The notes under the pieces were generated by a model. That model was not told where the DNA came from. It ran no database searches and saw only the letters and a program-made list of their open reading frames with translations. Positions 49,782 through 58,339 of a stretch of DNA of 64,000 nt are shown piece after piece; the stretch's first letter is position 1, and each line of letters opens with the position of its first letter. The DNA is from DATFDN01 sp963762525 (GTDB taxonomy: Bacteria; Pseudomonadota; Alphaproteobacteria; Acetobacterales; Acetobacteraceae): NCBI GenBank assembly GCA_963762525.1, contig CAVXKT010000011.1, positions 1,269,362 through 1,333,361 of the forward strand, written 5' to 3'. The position numbers and the translations under genes are program-made.

Positions 49782-51016
49782 GCGGCCGTCTCCCACCACC
49801 GCTCGACCGCCGCCTCCAGCGCGGCGCGGGCGGGGTCGTGCGTCACCGCCTCCAGCGCCTCGGCGAGAAAGGCGCGCACCAGGATCGCGCGCGCCTCGGC
49901 CGCCGGCACGCCGCGGCTGCGGAGATAGAACATCTGCTCCGGATCCAGCTCGCCGACCGTCGCGCCATGGCTGCACTTCACGTCGTCGGCGAAGATTTCC
50001 AGCTCCGGCTTGGTGTCGATCTCGGCGTCGGGCGACAGCAGCAGCGCCTGGCTCATCTGGTAGCCATCGGTCTTCTGCGCGCCGCGCGCCACCTCGATGC
50101 GGCCCTGAAACACGGCGCGCGCGCGCCCCGTGAGCACGTTCTTGACCGACTGGCGGGAGGCGCAATGCGGCGCTTCGTGGCGCACGACGGTGGTGACGTC
50201 GGCATGCTGCGAATCGGCCAGGAGCTGGGCGGCGCCGAGATGCGTGCTGGCCTCCGGCCCGGTCAGCCGGGCGTGCAGCTCGGCCCGTGCCAGCCTTCCG
50301 CCCAAGCCGAGCACGAAGCTATCGAGATGCGCGCCGTCGGCGATCTCGGCCAAGCTCGTGTGCAGATGAAAGCCGGCGCGCGACTCATCCTGGAGCCGCA
50401 CGACGGTCAGGTTCGACCGGGGCTCCAGGCGCAGATCGAAGACGGCGTTGTGCAGGTAAATGCCCTCGCCGTGGTTGGTCTCGATCAGCGTCAGGCGGGC
50501 GCCGCGTCCGAGCCGGACGATGTGACGCGGATGAAAGTCGCTCGCGCGCCCCGACTTGCTCGTGGCGAGGCTCGCCAGATGCACCGTCGCCTCCCCGCCC
50601 TCGGGAATGTCGAGGATCATGCCGTCCTCGGCGAGCATGGCGTTGAGCGCCACCATCGGCAGCTCGGCGCGTCCGAACGCCGGCCGCTCGGCGAAGCGGG
50701 TGAAGCCCTCCGGCGGGTCGGAGAAATCGGCGCGATAGCGACCGTCGATGAACACCAGCCGCGAGGCGGCGAGGCAGGGCACGCCGTTCAGCATCTGGTG
50801 GTCGGAGACGGCCGATATCGGCTCGTGGAAAGCGGCTTCGACGAGCGGACGCAGGTTGGTGTATTTCCAGGCCTCCTCGCGCCGTCCGGGCAGGCCGAGC
50901 CGGCGAAACGCCTCCGCCGCCGCGGCGCGTTCGGTCGGATCGCCGGGCAGGCGGGCGCGCAGCCCCTCGTAACGGGCGAGGAACCCCGCCGCGCCGACCG
51001 GCTGCATCGTGCTCAC
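49778..51016 (-). CDS. sufD: SufD, SufBCD scaffold subunit
   Basis: 412-residue right-handed beta-helix scaffold subunit that pairs with SufB on a SufC dimer. EEAWKYTNLRPLVEAAFHE is the family N-terminal helix, and the core shows LTLIETNHGEGIYLHNAVFD and SVKNVLTGRARAVFQGRIEV. C-terminally, AEIDTKPELEIFADDVKCSH and the RGVPAAEARAILVRAFLAE string are diagnostic. The GTG at 51016 overlaps the sufC stop. Confidence 0.95.
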   Translation of the reverse strand: MSTMQPVGAAGFLARYEGLRARLPGDPTERAAAAEAFRRLGLPGRREEAWKYTNLRPLVEAAFHEPISAVSDHQMLNGVPCLAASRLVFIDGRYRADFSDPPEGFTRFAERPAFGRAELPMVALNAMLAEDGMILDIPEGGEATVHLASLATSKSGRASDFHPRHIVRLGRGARLTLIETNHGEGIYLHNAVFDLRLEPRSNLTVVRLQDESRAGFHLHTSLAEIADGAHLDSFVLGLGGRLARAELHARLTGPEASTHLGAAQLLADSQHADVTTVVRHEAPHCASRQSVKNVLTGRARAVFQGRIEVARGAQKTDGYQMSQALLLSPDAEIDTKPELEIFADDVKCSHGATVGELDPEQMFYLRSRGVPAAEARAILVRAFLAEALEAVTHDPARAALEAAVERWWETAA

Positions 51017-51759
51017 GCCGCCGCCTCGGCGAGCCCGGCATATCCGCTCGCCTCCAACTCGCGGGCGAGCTCCGGCCCGCCCGAGCGTACGATCCGCCCG
51101 TCGGCCAGCACATGCACGCGGTCGGGCACCAGATGATCGAGCAGGCGCTGATGGTGGGTGATGACCAGCGCCGAGAACTCCGGACTGCGCAAGGAGTTCA
51201 CGCCATCGGCGACGATCCGCAGGGCGTCGATGTCGAGCCCGCTGTCGGTCTCGTCGAGAATGGCGAGGCGCGGGCGCAGGATCGCCATCTGCAGCACCTC
51301 GTTGCGCTTCTTCTCGCCGCCCGAGAACCCGACATTGACGTTGCGCTTCAGCATGTCGTCCGGCATGTGCAGTCGCTTCGCCTCGGCGCGCGAGAGCTTG
51401 AGGAACTGGATCGCGTCCAGCTCCGCCTCGCCGCGGTGCCGCCGCAGCGCGTTCAGCGCCGTGCGCAGGAAATTGGCGTTGCCGACCCCGGGCAATTCGA
51501 GCGGCGCCTGGAAGGCGAGAAAGAGGCCGGCGGCGGCGCGCGCCTCCGGCTCCATCGCCAGCAGGTCGCGCCCGTCGAAGCGGACCGTGCCCTCGATCTC
51601 GTAGTCCTCACGGCCGGCGAGCACGTAGCCCAAGGTGGACTTGCCGGAGCCGTTCGGTCCCATCAGCGCATGAATCTCCCCCGACGGCAGGCGCAGATCG
51701 ATGCCGCGCAGGATCGGCTTGCCGCCGATGGCGACCGAGAGGTTCGCGATCTCCAGCAT
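51013..51759 (-). CDS. sufC: SufC, ATPase of the SUF complex
   Basis: ABC-type ATPase without membrane partners that drives SufBD. Walker A GPNGSGKSTLGYVLAG, signature FSGGEKKRNEVLQMA, Walker B LAILDETDSGLDIDALRIV and the H-loop in VITHHQRLLDHL are intact in 248 residues. Between sufB and sufD with 4-bp spacing and overlap. Confidence 0.96.
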   Translation of the reverse strand: MLEIANLSVAIGGKPILRGIDLRLPSGEIHALMGPNGSGKSTLGYVLAGREDYEIEGTVRFDGRDLLAMEPEARAAAGLFLAFQAPLELPGVGNANFLRTALNALRRHRGEAELDAIQFLKLSRAEAKRLHMPDDMLKRNVNVGFSGGEKKRNEVLQMAILRPRLAILDETDSGLDIDALRIVADGVNSLRSPEFSALVITHHQRLLDHLVPDRVHVLADGRIVRSGGPELARELEASGYAGLAEAAA

Positions 51760-51763
51760 CGTC

Positions 51764-53248
51764 TCAGCCCACCGAGCCTTCGAGGCTGACCGCGAGCAGC
51801 TTCTGCGCCTCGACGGCGAATTCCATCGGCAGCTCCTTCAAAACCTCCTTGCAGAAGCCGTTGACGATCAGGTTCACCGCGTCCTCTTCCGAAAGCCCGC
51901 GCGAGCGGCAGTAGAACAACTGGTCCTCGGCGATCTTCGACGTGGTCGCCTCGTGCTCCACCTTGGCCGACGGATTGCGGCTTTCGATGTAGGGAACGGT
52001 GTGGGCGCCGCACTGCTCGCCGATCAGCAAGCTGTCGCACTGCGTATGGTTGCGTGCCCCGCTCGCGCGTGGCGTGATCCGCACCAGGCCGCGATAGGTG
52101 TTGTCCGAGCGCCCGGCGCTGATGCCCTTGGAGACGATGGTGCTGCTTGTGTTGCGCCCGACATGGATCATCTTTGTCCCGGTGTCGGCCTGCTGGCGAT
52201 TGTTGGTGACGGCGACCGAGTAGAACTCGCCCACGCTGTCGTCGCCCTCCAGCACGCAGGACGGATATTTCCAGGTGATCGCCGATCCGGTCTCCACCTG
52301 GGTCCAGGAGATGTGCGACCGCTTGCCGCGACAGGCGCCGCGCTTGGTGACGAAATTGTAAATGCCGCCCCGGCCCTCGGCGTCGCCCGGATACCAGTTC
52401 TGCACGGTGCTGTATTTGATCCGCGCATCCTCGAGCGCGATCAGCTCCACCACCGCGGCGTGCAGCTGGTTCTCGTCGCGCATCGGCGCCGTGCAGCCTT
52501 CCAGATAGCTTACGTAACTGCCGGCATCGGCGATGATGAGCGTGCGCTCGAACTGGCCGGTGTTGCGGGCATTGATGCGGAAATAGGTCGATAGCTCCAT
52601 CGGGCAGCGCACGCCCTCGGGGATGTAGACGAAACTCCCGTCCGTGAAGACCGCCGAATTGAGCGCGGCGAAGAAGTTGTCGGCCACCGGCACAACGCTG
52701 CCGAGATAGCGGCGGACCAGATCGGGATGATCGCGAACCGCTTCGCTGATCGGGCAGAAGATCACGCCCGACTTCTTCAGCGTGTCGCGAAACGTGGTGG
52801 CAACCGAGACGCTATCGAACACCGCATCGACGGCAATATTGCCGCCGCCCTCGGCGGCGCCTTCGACCCCGGCGAGGATGGCCCGCTCCTTCAACGGGAT
52901 GCCGAGCTTCTCGTAAGTCGCCAGCAGCTCGGGATCGACCTCGTCCAGCGACCGCGGGCCGGACTTCGCCTTCGGCGCCGCATAATAGTGGATATCCTGG
53001 TAATCGATGGGCGGGTGCCACACCCGCGCCCAATGCGGCTCCTCCATTTTTCGCCACCCCGCGAGCGCCTTCAGCCGCCACTCGAGCAGCCATTCGGGCT
53101 CCTGCTTGCGAGCCGAGATCAGGCGGACCGTGTCATCGGTCAGGCCCTTGGGGGCCAGGTCCATCTCGATGTCGGTCTCGAAGCCCCACTTGTAGGCGGA
53201 CTGCGTGACCGAGCGGACGGTGTCGAGGGTTTCGGCGACGGCGGGCAT
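51764..53248 (-). CDS. sufB: SufB, SufBCD scaffold subunit
   Basis: 494-residue main scaffold on which the cluster is built. SAYKWGFETDIEMDLAPKGL begins the protein; FAALNSAVFTDGSFVYIPEG, GTAP-type CTAPMRDENQLHAAVVEL, KRGACRGKRSHISWTQVETG and SLLIGEQCGAHTVPYIESRN follow in family order, the cysteine in IGEQCGAH being the conserved one. ATG 53248 (MPAVAETLDTVRS) fits; longer upstream reading enters the regulator gene. Confidence 0.96.
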   Translation of the reverse strand: MPAVAETLDTVRSVTQSAYKWGFETDIEMDLAPKGLTDDTVRLISARKQEPEWLLEWRLKALAGWRKMEEPHWARVWHPPIDYQDIHYYAAPKAKSGPRSLDEVDPELLATYEKLGIPLKERAILAGVEGAAEGGGNIAVDAVFDSVSVATTFRDTLKKSGVIFCPISEAVRDHPDLVRRYLGSVVPVADNFFAALNSAVFTDGSFVYIPEGVRCPMELSTYFRINARNTGQFERTLIIADAGSYVSYLEGCTAPMRDENQLHAAVVELIALEDARIKYSTVQNWYPGDAEGRGGIYNFVTKRGACRGKRSHISWTQVETGSAITWKYPSCVLEGDDSVGEFYSVAVTNNRQQADTGTKMIHVGRNTSSTIVSKGISAGRSDNTYRGLVRITPRASGARNHTQCDSLLIGEQCGAHTVPYIESRNPSAKVEHEATTSKIAEDQLFYCRSRGLSEEDAVNLIVNGFCKEVLKELPMEFAVEAQKLLAVSLEGSVG

Positions 53249-53256
53249 GTGACGTC

Positions 53257-53706
53257 CTATTCGGCGAATCGCGGGAGGGATGGCGCCGGCGAGCGGAACA
53301 GGCGCGGAATGGCGGCCTCGCGCATGTCGGCGAGCGTAATGGTGGAGAGCGCCTGTTGGATGGCCTCGTTCACCGGGTCCCAACGCCCGCGCATCGGGCA
53401 GGTGTGCTCGGCCTCGCAGCTGCCGCCGTCCACGCAGGCGGTGAGCGCGATCGGGCCGTCGATGGCGGCGATCACGTCGGCGATACCAATGGCGGCGAGC
53501 GGTCGCAGCAGCCGGTAGCCGCCGTGCGCCCCACGCTGCGAGGCGACCAGCCCGCTTCCCGCAAGCGCCTTAAGAACCTTCGCGACGGTCGGCTCCGGGA
53601 TGCCGGTGGCGCCGGCGATTCCGGGCGAGGTCTGGATGGCTTGATCAACCCCCAATCGCACCAGCACCACCACCGCATAATCGGTCAGTTTCGACAGCCT
53701 CAACAC
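53257..53706 (-). CDS. sufR: Rrf2-family Fe-S regulator (SufR/IscR-like)
   Basis: DNA-binding protein that probably senses Fe-S status and controls the operon it heads. LRLSKLTDYAVVVLVRLGVD and GIPEPTVAKVLKALAGSGLV form the winged helix-turn-helix, and GAHGGYRLLRP is the wing. Three cysteines at positions 91, 97 and 103 (CVDGGSC then CEAEHTC) have the C-x5-C-x5-C spacing of [2Fe-2S] Rrf2 regulators. The GTG at 53706 gives 149 residues; reading upstream of it is not family-like. 8 bp before sufB. Confidence 0.92.
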   Translation of the reverse strand: MLRLSKLTDYAVVVLVRLGVDQAIQTSPGIAGATGIPEPTVAKVLKALAGSGLVASQRGAHGGYRLLRPLAAIGIADVIAAIDGPIALTACVDGGSCEAEHTCPMRGRWDPVNEAIQQALSTITLADMREAAIPRLFRSPAPSLPRFAE

Positions 53707-53736
53707 GGCGGCGCACTCCAGCAGGGGCGGAACATA

Positions 53737-53755
53737 CGGGACTGGATGGGTCCGG
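53737..53755. promoter_or_regulatory. Possible SufR operator
   Basis: CGGGAC-N7-GTCCGG is a near-perfect inverted repeat (5 of 6 bp) 31-49 bp upstream of the sufR start, where a self-regulating Rrf2 protein could bind. No consensus for this organism is known to me. Confidence 0.3.
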
Positions 53756-53822
53756 ATTAGCCGGGAGATGGCAGTGCGGCGCCAAGGCGTCAAGGGGTAG
53801 GGACATGTGATAACGGGCGGAA

Positions 53823-53850
53823 TTGACAACCCGCTTCACCGCCGTATTTG
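53823..53850 (+). promoter_or_regulatory. Sigma70-like promoter of the LpxR-like gene
   Basis: TTGACA at 53823-53828 and TATTTG at 53845-53850, with a 16-bp spacer, stand about 45 bp upstream of the GTG chosen as start for the LpxR-like gene. The perfect -35 box argues that coding does not begin at 53823. Confidence 0.5.
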
Positions 53851-53894
53851 CTTGCGCGCAACGATTTGGCGGATTGCGGCATGAATGTTGTCCG

Positions 53895-54887
53895 GTGGCT
53901 TCGGTAATCCCGCCCCGCGTTCTGATGGCGTGCATTGCCGCCGCCGCCCTCGTCGGAGTTGCCCGGGCCGATCCGCCTCCCGACCCGTCACGGATCGTGA
54001 CGCTGCAAATCGAAAACGACACCATCGGCGGCACCGATCGCTACTACACCTCCGGCCTGCATCTCGGGACCACCTCGCCGACCGGGGTGGTTCCGGGGCC
54101 GCTGGCGGATTTGGGGCGGGCGCTGTTCGGTGCCGGCCAGCAACGCCTGTCGCTCGGGCTGTCGCAGCTGCTGTTCACGCCTCGCGACACGCAGATCGCG
54201 CCGCCCGACCCGCGCGACCGACCCTATGCCGGGCTGCTGCTCGGCAATATCACGCTGATCCAGGACACGGATCGCGCGCGCAGCGTGCTGGATCTCGATC
54301 TCGGCATCATCGGCCCGGCGGCGCTCGGGCGGCAGATACAGGATGGCTTCCATGGCCTGATCGGCCAGAACTCGAACCGCGGCTGGGGCAGCCAGTTGCC
54401 CAACCAGCCGGTAGTCGAGGTGCTGGCCGATCGCACCTGGCGGCTGCCGATCGGCGCGGTCGGCCCGCTCGGGATCGACGTCCTGCCGACGCTCACCGGC
54501 GGCCTGGGGACTTGGCGAATCTACGGGCTTGCCGGCGCGCAGGTGCGACTGGGGCAGGGGCTCGATACCGATTTCGGGGCGCCGCTCATCCCGCCCGGGC
54601 TTAGCGGCTGGAACGCCTACAATGCCACCCGTCCGTTCGCGTGGTACATATTTGCTGGCGGCGACGGGCAGGCGGTGGGATATGACGAGACGATCGATGG
54701 CGAGCCGTTCCGCAGCACCGCCCATGTCTCGCGTCTGCCGTTCGTCGGCGAGTTCCAGGCCGGCATCGCCATCATGGCGTTCGGACTGCGGCTGAGCTTC
54801 ACCGACGTGCTGCGCAGCCACGAATTCCGCACCCAGCAGGGCGGCCTGTTCCAATACGGCTCGGCCGCGGTTTCGTTCAAGTTCTAG
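53895..54887 (+). CDS. LpxR-family outer-membrane protein (lipid A deacylase-like)
   Basis: Predicted outer-membrane beta-barrel of the LpxR/DUF2219 family, whose characterised members remove the 3'-acyloxyacyl group from lipid A. After a signal peptide (LMACIAAAALVGVARA) comes LQIENDTIGGTDRYYTSGLH, containing the conserved Asn-Asp and the TDRYYTSG loop. DRPYAGLLLG, then a Gln/Asn-rich segment (GWGSQLPNQPVVEV), further amphipathic strands and a C-terminal Phe (AVSFKF) complete the barrel. GTG 53895 is preferred because a promoter sits farther upstream. 330 residues. Calcium- and serine-site residues were not assigned. Confidence 0.85.
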   Translation: MASVIPPRVLMACIAAAALVGVARADPPPDPSRIVTLQIENDTIGGTDRYYTSGLHLGTTSPTGVVPGPLADLGRALFGAGQQRLSLGLSQLLFTPRDTQIAPPDPRDRPYAGLLLGNITLIQDTDRARSVLDLDLGIIGPAALGRQIQDGFHGLIGQNSNRGWGSQLPNQPVVEVLADRTWRLPIGAVGPLGIDVLPTLTGGLGTWRIYGLAGAQVRLGQGLDTDFGAPLIPPGLSGWNAYNATRPFAWYIFAGGDGQAVGYDETIDGEPFRSTAHVSRLPFVGEFQAGIAIMAFGLRLSFTDVLRSHEFRTQQGGLFQYGSAAVSFKF

Positions 54888-54916
54888 CGAAGCGGGGCGA
54901 CGCCTCGCCGGAGGCC

Positions 54917-55368
54917 ATGATGGCGAACGCGCAAGATTTGCAGTTCCTCGAGCAAGCGGCCTTCTTGAACGCGCCCGGGAAATCTCCGACGGCCTGCTTG
55001 CTTCGCGGCTCTCGCCCAGCTTCGCCGTGCGCCAGTTCGGGGTTCAGGAACTGGTGGATCATTCCTCATTGAACAATCTGCTGCAATCGATCGTCAACCT
55101 GGAGGGATTGCCGCCACCGCAGCAGCTGTCCGCACTGTTTCAGACCCAGATGAACAACTTCGAGTCGGTCTTCGGGCCGAATTCCGATTCGCAGTATTTG
55201 AACAACGAGGTGGCCGGACACCAGCAAAGCCTGTTGATCTATCAGAACGAGGCGCTGAACGGGCAAGACCCGTTGGTGCGCTCCTATGCTCAGGGATCGG
55301 TGGCGGTTCTCCAGGGCCATTTGAACACCGCCACGGACCTGCTCGGCACCAACCACTTCGGATTTTGA
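54917..55368 (+). CDS. DUF4142-like protein (frameshifted)
   Basis: Four-helix ferritin-like-style protein of the DUF4142 family; role unknown, usually periplasmic. The start ANAQDLQFLEQAAFLNA, then FAVRQFGVQELVDHSSLNNL (family core QFG-x-VDDHS), then GHQQSLLIYQNEALNGQDPL and VRSYAQGSVAVLQGHLNTA. These lie in at least two frames, broken near 54975-54995. Unlike most relatives it shows no signal peptide. 29 bp after the LpxR-like gene. Confidence 0.72.
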
Positions 55369-55450
55369 GCGGGCGGTCGCGGCCCGGTCGCGCTCTCGAC
55401 GCTGCCACGCCGCCGGGGCTACGCTTCCCGCGATCAGCGAGGAGGCCCTG

Positions 55451-56668
55451 ATGAGCGGCGAAGACTGTCTGGCCGGCGTGCGGGTTCTGGACCTTACGCA
55501 ATTCGAGGCCGGGCCGTCCTGCACCGAGGTGCTGGGCTGGCTCGGCGCCGAGGTGGTGAAGGTCGAGAACCCCAAGAACGGCGATCCCGGCCGATCGATC
55601 AATCCGCCGCCGGGCGAGGAGGCGCACTATTTTCTGCAATACAACGCCAACAAGAAGTCGATCACCGTCAACCTGAAGGACGCGCGCGGGCTCGATCTGG
55701 TGAAGCAACTGGCCCGCAAGGCCGACGTGTTCGCCGAAAACTTCGCCCCCGGGGCGATCGAGCGGCTGGGCCTCGGGCCGGACGTGCTGCGGGGGCTGAA
55801 CCCGGCGCTGATCTATGCGCGGGTCAAGGGCTTCGGCGACGGTTCGCCCTACGCCAACAACCTGGCCTTCGACATGATCGCGCAGGCCTGCGGCGGCACG
55901 ATGAGCATCACCGGCGAGACCGGCGGGCGGCCGATGAAGCCGGGACCGACCATCGGCGATACCGGAACCGGGATGCTGCTCGCCGTCTCCATCCTCGCTG
56001 CGCTGTATCGGCGCACCCGCACGGGCGCCGGGGAGCTCGTCGAAGTGGCGATGCAGGACGCGATGTTTCAGTTCATCCGCGGCGCCTTCGCCACCACGAC
56101 CCGCACCGGCAAGGCGGCGCAGCGGGCGGGCGCGGGCAGCGTGCTCGCGCGCAACCCGCCGATGGGCATCTATCCCTGCGCCGGCGGCGGCCCGAACGAT
56201 TATGTCTATGTTTATACCAGCCGTGCGAATCCGGAGCATTGGCGCCGCCTGCTCGGCGTGATCGGGCGCGAGGACCTGGTGGGCGATGCGCGTTTCGAAA
56301 CCTCCGCCGCGCGGCTCGAGCACGAGGCCGAGGTGAACGCGATGGTGGCGGCCTGGACCGAGCGCCACGAGAAGAACGAGGCGATGCGCGTCCTGGGTGC
56401 CGCCGGCATTCCCGCCGGCGCCGTGCTCGACACCGCCGAATTACTGGGCGACGAGAGTTTTCGCGCGCGCGGCATCTTGCAGACGGCGCGACACCCGCAC
56501 GCGGGCGACTACACGATGGCCACCTGGCCGGTGCGTTTCAGCGGCCGTCCGCCCGAGCTTCGGCATGCGCCGTTGCTGGGCGAGCATACCGAGGACGTGC
56601 TCACCGAATGGCTCGACATGGGCGCCGATGCGCTCGGCGATCTGCGCGGCGGCGGCGTGGTGGGTTGA
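55451..56668 (+). CDS. CaiB/BaiF-family CoA-transferase (formyl-CoA transferase-like)
   Basis: Family III CoA-transferase, 405 residues. VRVLDLTQFEAGPSCTEVLG opens it, ENPKNGDPGRSIN and NKKSITVNLKDARGLDLVKQ follow, and the catalytic Asp lies in GDTGTGMLLAVSILAALYRR. ATG 55451 is preceded by AGGAGG about 8 bp upstream. It is 18 bp from the TPP-enzyme gene. The pairing matches frc with oxc (oxalate degradation), but the match in both enzymes is family-level only, so another carboxylic acid is equally possible. Confidence 0.9.
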   Translation: MSGEDCLAGVRVLDLTQFEAGPSCTEVLGWLGAEVVKVENPKNGDPGRSINPPPGEEAHYFLQYNANKKSITVNLKDARGLDLVKQLARKADVFAENFAPGAIERLGLGPDVLRGLNPALIYARVKGFGDGSPYANNLAFDMIAQACGGTMSITGETGGRPMKPGPTIGDTGTGMLLAVSILAALYRRTRTGAGELVEVAMQDAMFQFIRGAFATTTRTGKAAQRAGAGSVLARNPPMGIYPCAGGGPNDYVYVYTSRANPEHWRRLLGVIGREDLVGDARFETSAARLEHEAEVNAMVAAWTERHEKNEAMRVLGAAGIPAGAVLDTAELLGDESFRARGILQTARHPHAGDYTMATWPVRFSGRPPELRHAPLLGEHTEDVLTEWLDMGADALGDLRGGGVVG

Positions 56669-56686
56669 CAGCGGAGGAGACGGACG

Positions 56687-58339
56687 ATGGCGGAACTGAC
56701 CGGGTCGGAAATCCTGGCGAAATGTCTGAAGAAGGAGGGCGTCGAAGATCTGTTCTTCATCATGGGCGGGCCGATGCTGTTGGCGGAAGCCTCCTGCATC
56801 AAGGAAGGGATTCGCATGATCGATGTCCGCCACGAGCAGGCGGCGGCGTTCATGTGCCAGGCCTATAGCCGGCTGCGGCAGACGCCGTCGGTCTGCATGG
56901 CGGCGAGCGGTCCGGGTGTGACCAACCTGGTGACCGGCGTCGCCAATGCGCTGATCGACTGCTGTCCGGTGGTGGCCATCGGCGGCTCCAGCCCGATCAG
57001 CCAGTTCGGGCGACAGGTCTTTCAGGAGATCGATCAGGTCGCCTTCATGAAGGGCGTCTGCAAATACACCGACCGGGTGCATAACCTGAAGCGCATCCCG
57101 CAACAGGTGAATTTCGCCTTCCAGAAGGCGATGTCGGGCAAGCCCGGACCGGTCTATCTCGATTTCCCCGGCGACATTCTCTACCAGAAAATCGACGAAG
57201 GGCTGGTGGACTGGAGCTTCGCCGGCCGCAAGCTGCTGAACCCCCGCCCGCTCGGCGATCCCGAGCAGGTGGAGCGGCTGATCGGGGCGCTCGCGCGCGC
57301 CGAGCGGCCGTTGCTCGTCTCCGGCAGCGGCGTGATCTGGTCGCGGGCGTGGGACGAGATGCGCGCGCTGGTCGATGCGATCGGCATTCCGTTCTATACC
57401 ACGCCGCAGGGGCGCGGCGTCGTCCCCGACGATCATCCGTGCTCCTATCTCGCGATGCGCAGTTCGGCCTTTCGCGACGCCGACCTGATCGTGGTGCTGG
57501 GCACCCGCATGAACTACATCATCGGTCATGCCGCGCCGCCGCGTTTCGGCGCCAACGCCACCATCGCGCGCATCGACATCGACGCCGACGAGATCGCGAC
57601 CGCGGCGCGCTTCGTCGATATTCCCGTGGTCGGCGACTGCAAGATGGTGCTGCGGCAGTTGCTCGACGGCATCGGCGGACGGATCACGGTCGATAGCTAC
57701 AAGGCGTGGCGGCAGCAGCTCGCCGAGGGCGAGACCGCCAAGCGCGGCGGGTCGGGCGGCAACAAATACGCCGAGGACGGCGACATCCATCCGGTGCGGC
57801 TGCTGGAGGAGGTTCGCGACTTCATGGATCGCGACGCCATCCTGTGCGTCGATGGGCAGGAGACGCTGAATTTCGGTCGCCAGACCATGCCGACCTTCGC
57901 GCCAGGGCACCGGCTGAACTCCGGCCCGTTCGGAACGATGGGCGTGGGCTTGCCGTTCGGCGTCGGCGCCAAGGTCGCGAAGCCGGACACGCAGGTGATC
58001 GTGGTTCACGGCGACGGCTCGTTCGGGCTCAACGCGATGGAGCTGGACACGGCGGTGCGGCACAAAATTCCGATCCTGGTGGTGATCAGCCTTAATGGCG
58101 GCTGGACCGGCGATGCCAAGCGCGAGAAGCCCGGCCGCGATCTTGGCTACACGCGGTTCGACAAGATGGCCGAGGCGCTCGGCTGCCATGGCGAGTACGT
58201 GGAACGCCCCGAGGACATCCGCCCGGCGCTCGAACGCGCGCAGGCGAAGGTGGACGAGGGCATGGTGGCGCTGGTCAACGTCCGCACCGACTACCGGGCG
58301 CGCTATGGCGGCGTCGCGTTCTCCGACTATTCGACATGA
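56687..58339 (+). CDS. TPP-dependent enzyme (oxalyl-CoA decarboxylase/acetolactate-synthase family)
   Basis: 550 residues with the Pyr-central-PP domain order of this family. MAELTGSEILAKCLKKEGVE begins as in oxalyl-CoA decarboxylase-like proteins; the cofactor-activating Glu is in DVRHEQAAAFM. The TPP motif runs from HGDGSFGLNAMELDTAVRH to SLNGGWTGD. It may decarboxylate the CoA ester formed by the preceding transferase. The stop overlaps the ATG of the binding-protein gene (ATGA), a coupling of catalysis and uptake. Confidence 0.9.
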   Translation: MAELTGSEILAKCLKKEGVEDLFFIMGGPMLLAEASCIKEGIRMIDVRHEQAAAFMCQAYSRLRQTPSVCMAASGPGVTNLVTGVANALIDCCPVVAIGGSSPISQFGRQVFQEIDQVAFMKGVCKYTDRVHNLKRIPQQVNFAFQKAMSGKPGPVYLDFPGDILYQKIDEGLVDWSFAGRKLLNPRPLGDPEQVERLIGALARAERPLLVSGSGVIWSRAWDEMRALVDAIGIPFYTTPQGRGVVPDDHPCSYLAMRSSAFRDADLIVVLGTRMNYIIGHAAPPRFGANATIARIDIDADEIATAARFVDIPVVGDCKMVLRQLLDGIGGRITVDSYKAWRQQLAEGETAKRGGSGGNKYAEDGDIHPVRLLEEVRDFMDRDAILCVDGQETLNFGRQTMPTFAPGHRLNSGPFGTMGVGLPFGVGAKVAKPDTQVIVVHGDGSFGLNAMELDTAVRHKIPILVVISLNGGWTGDAKREKPGRDLGYTRFDKMAEALGCHGEYVERPEDIRPALERAQAKVDEGMVALVNVRTDYRARYGGVAFSDYST

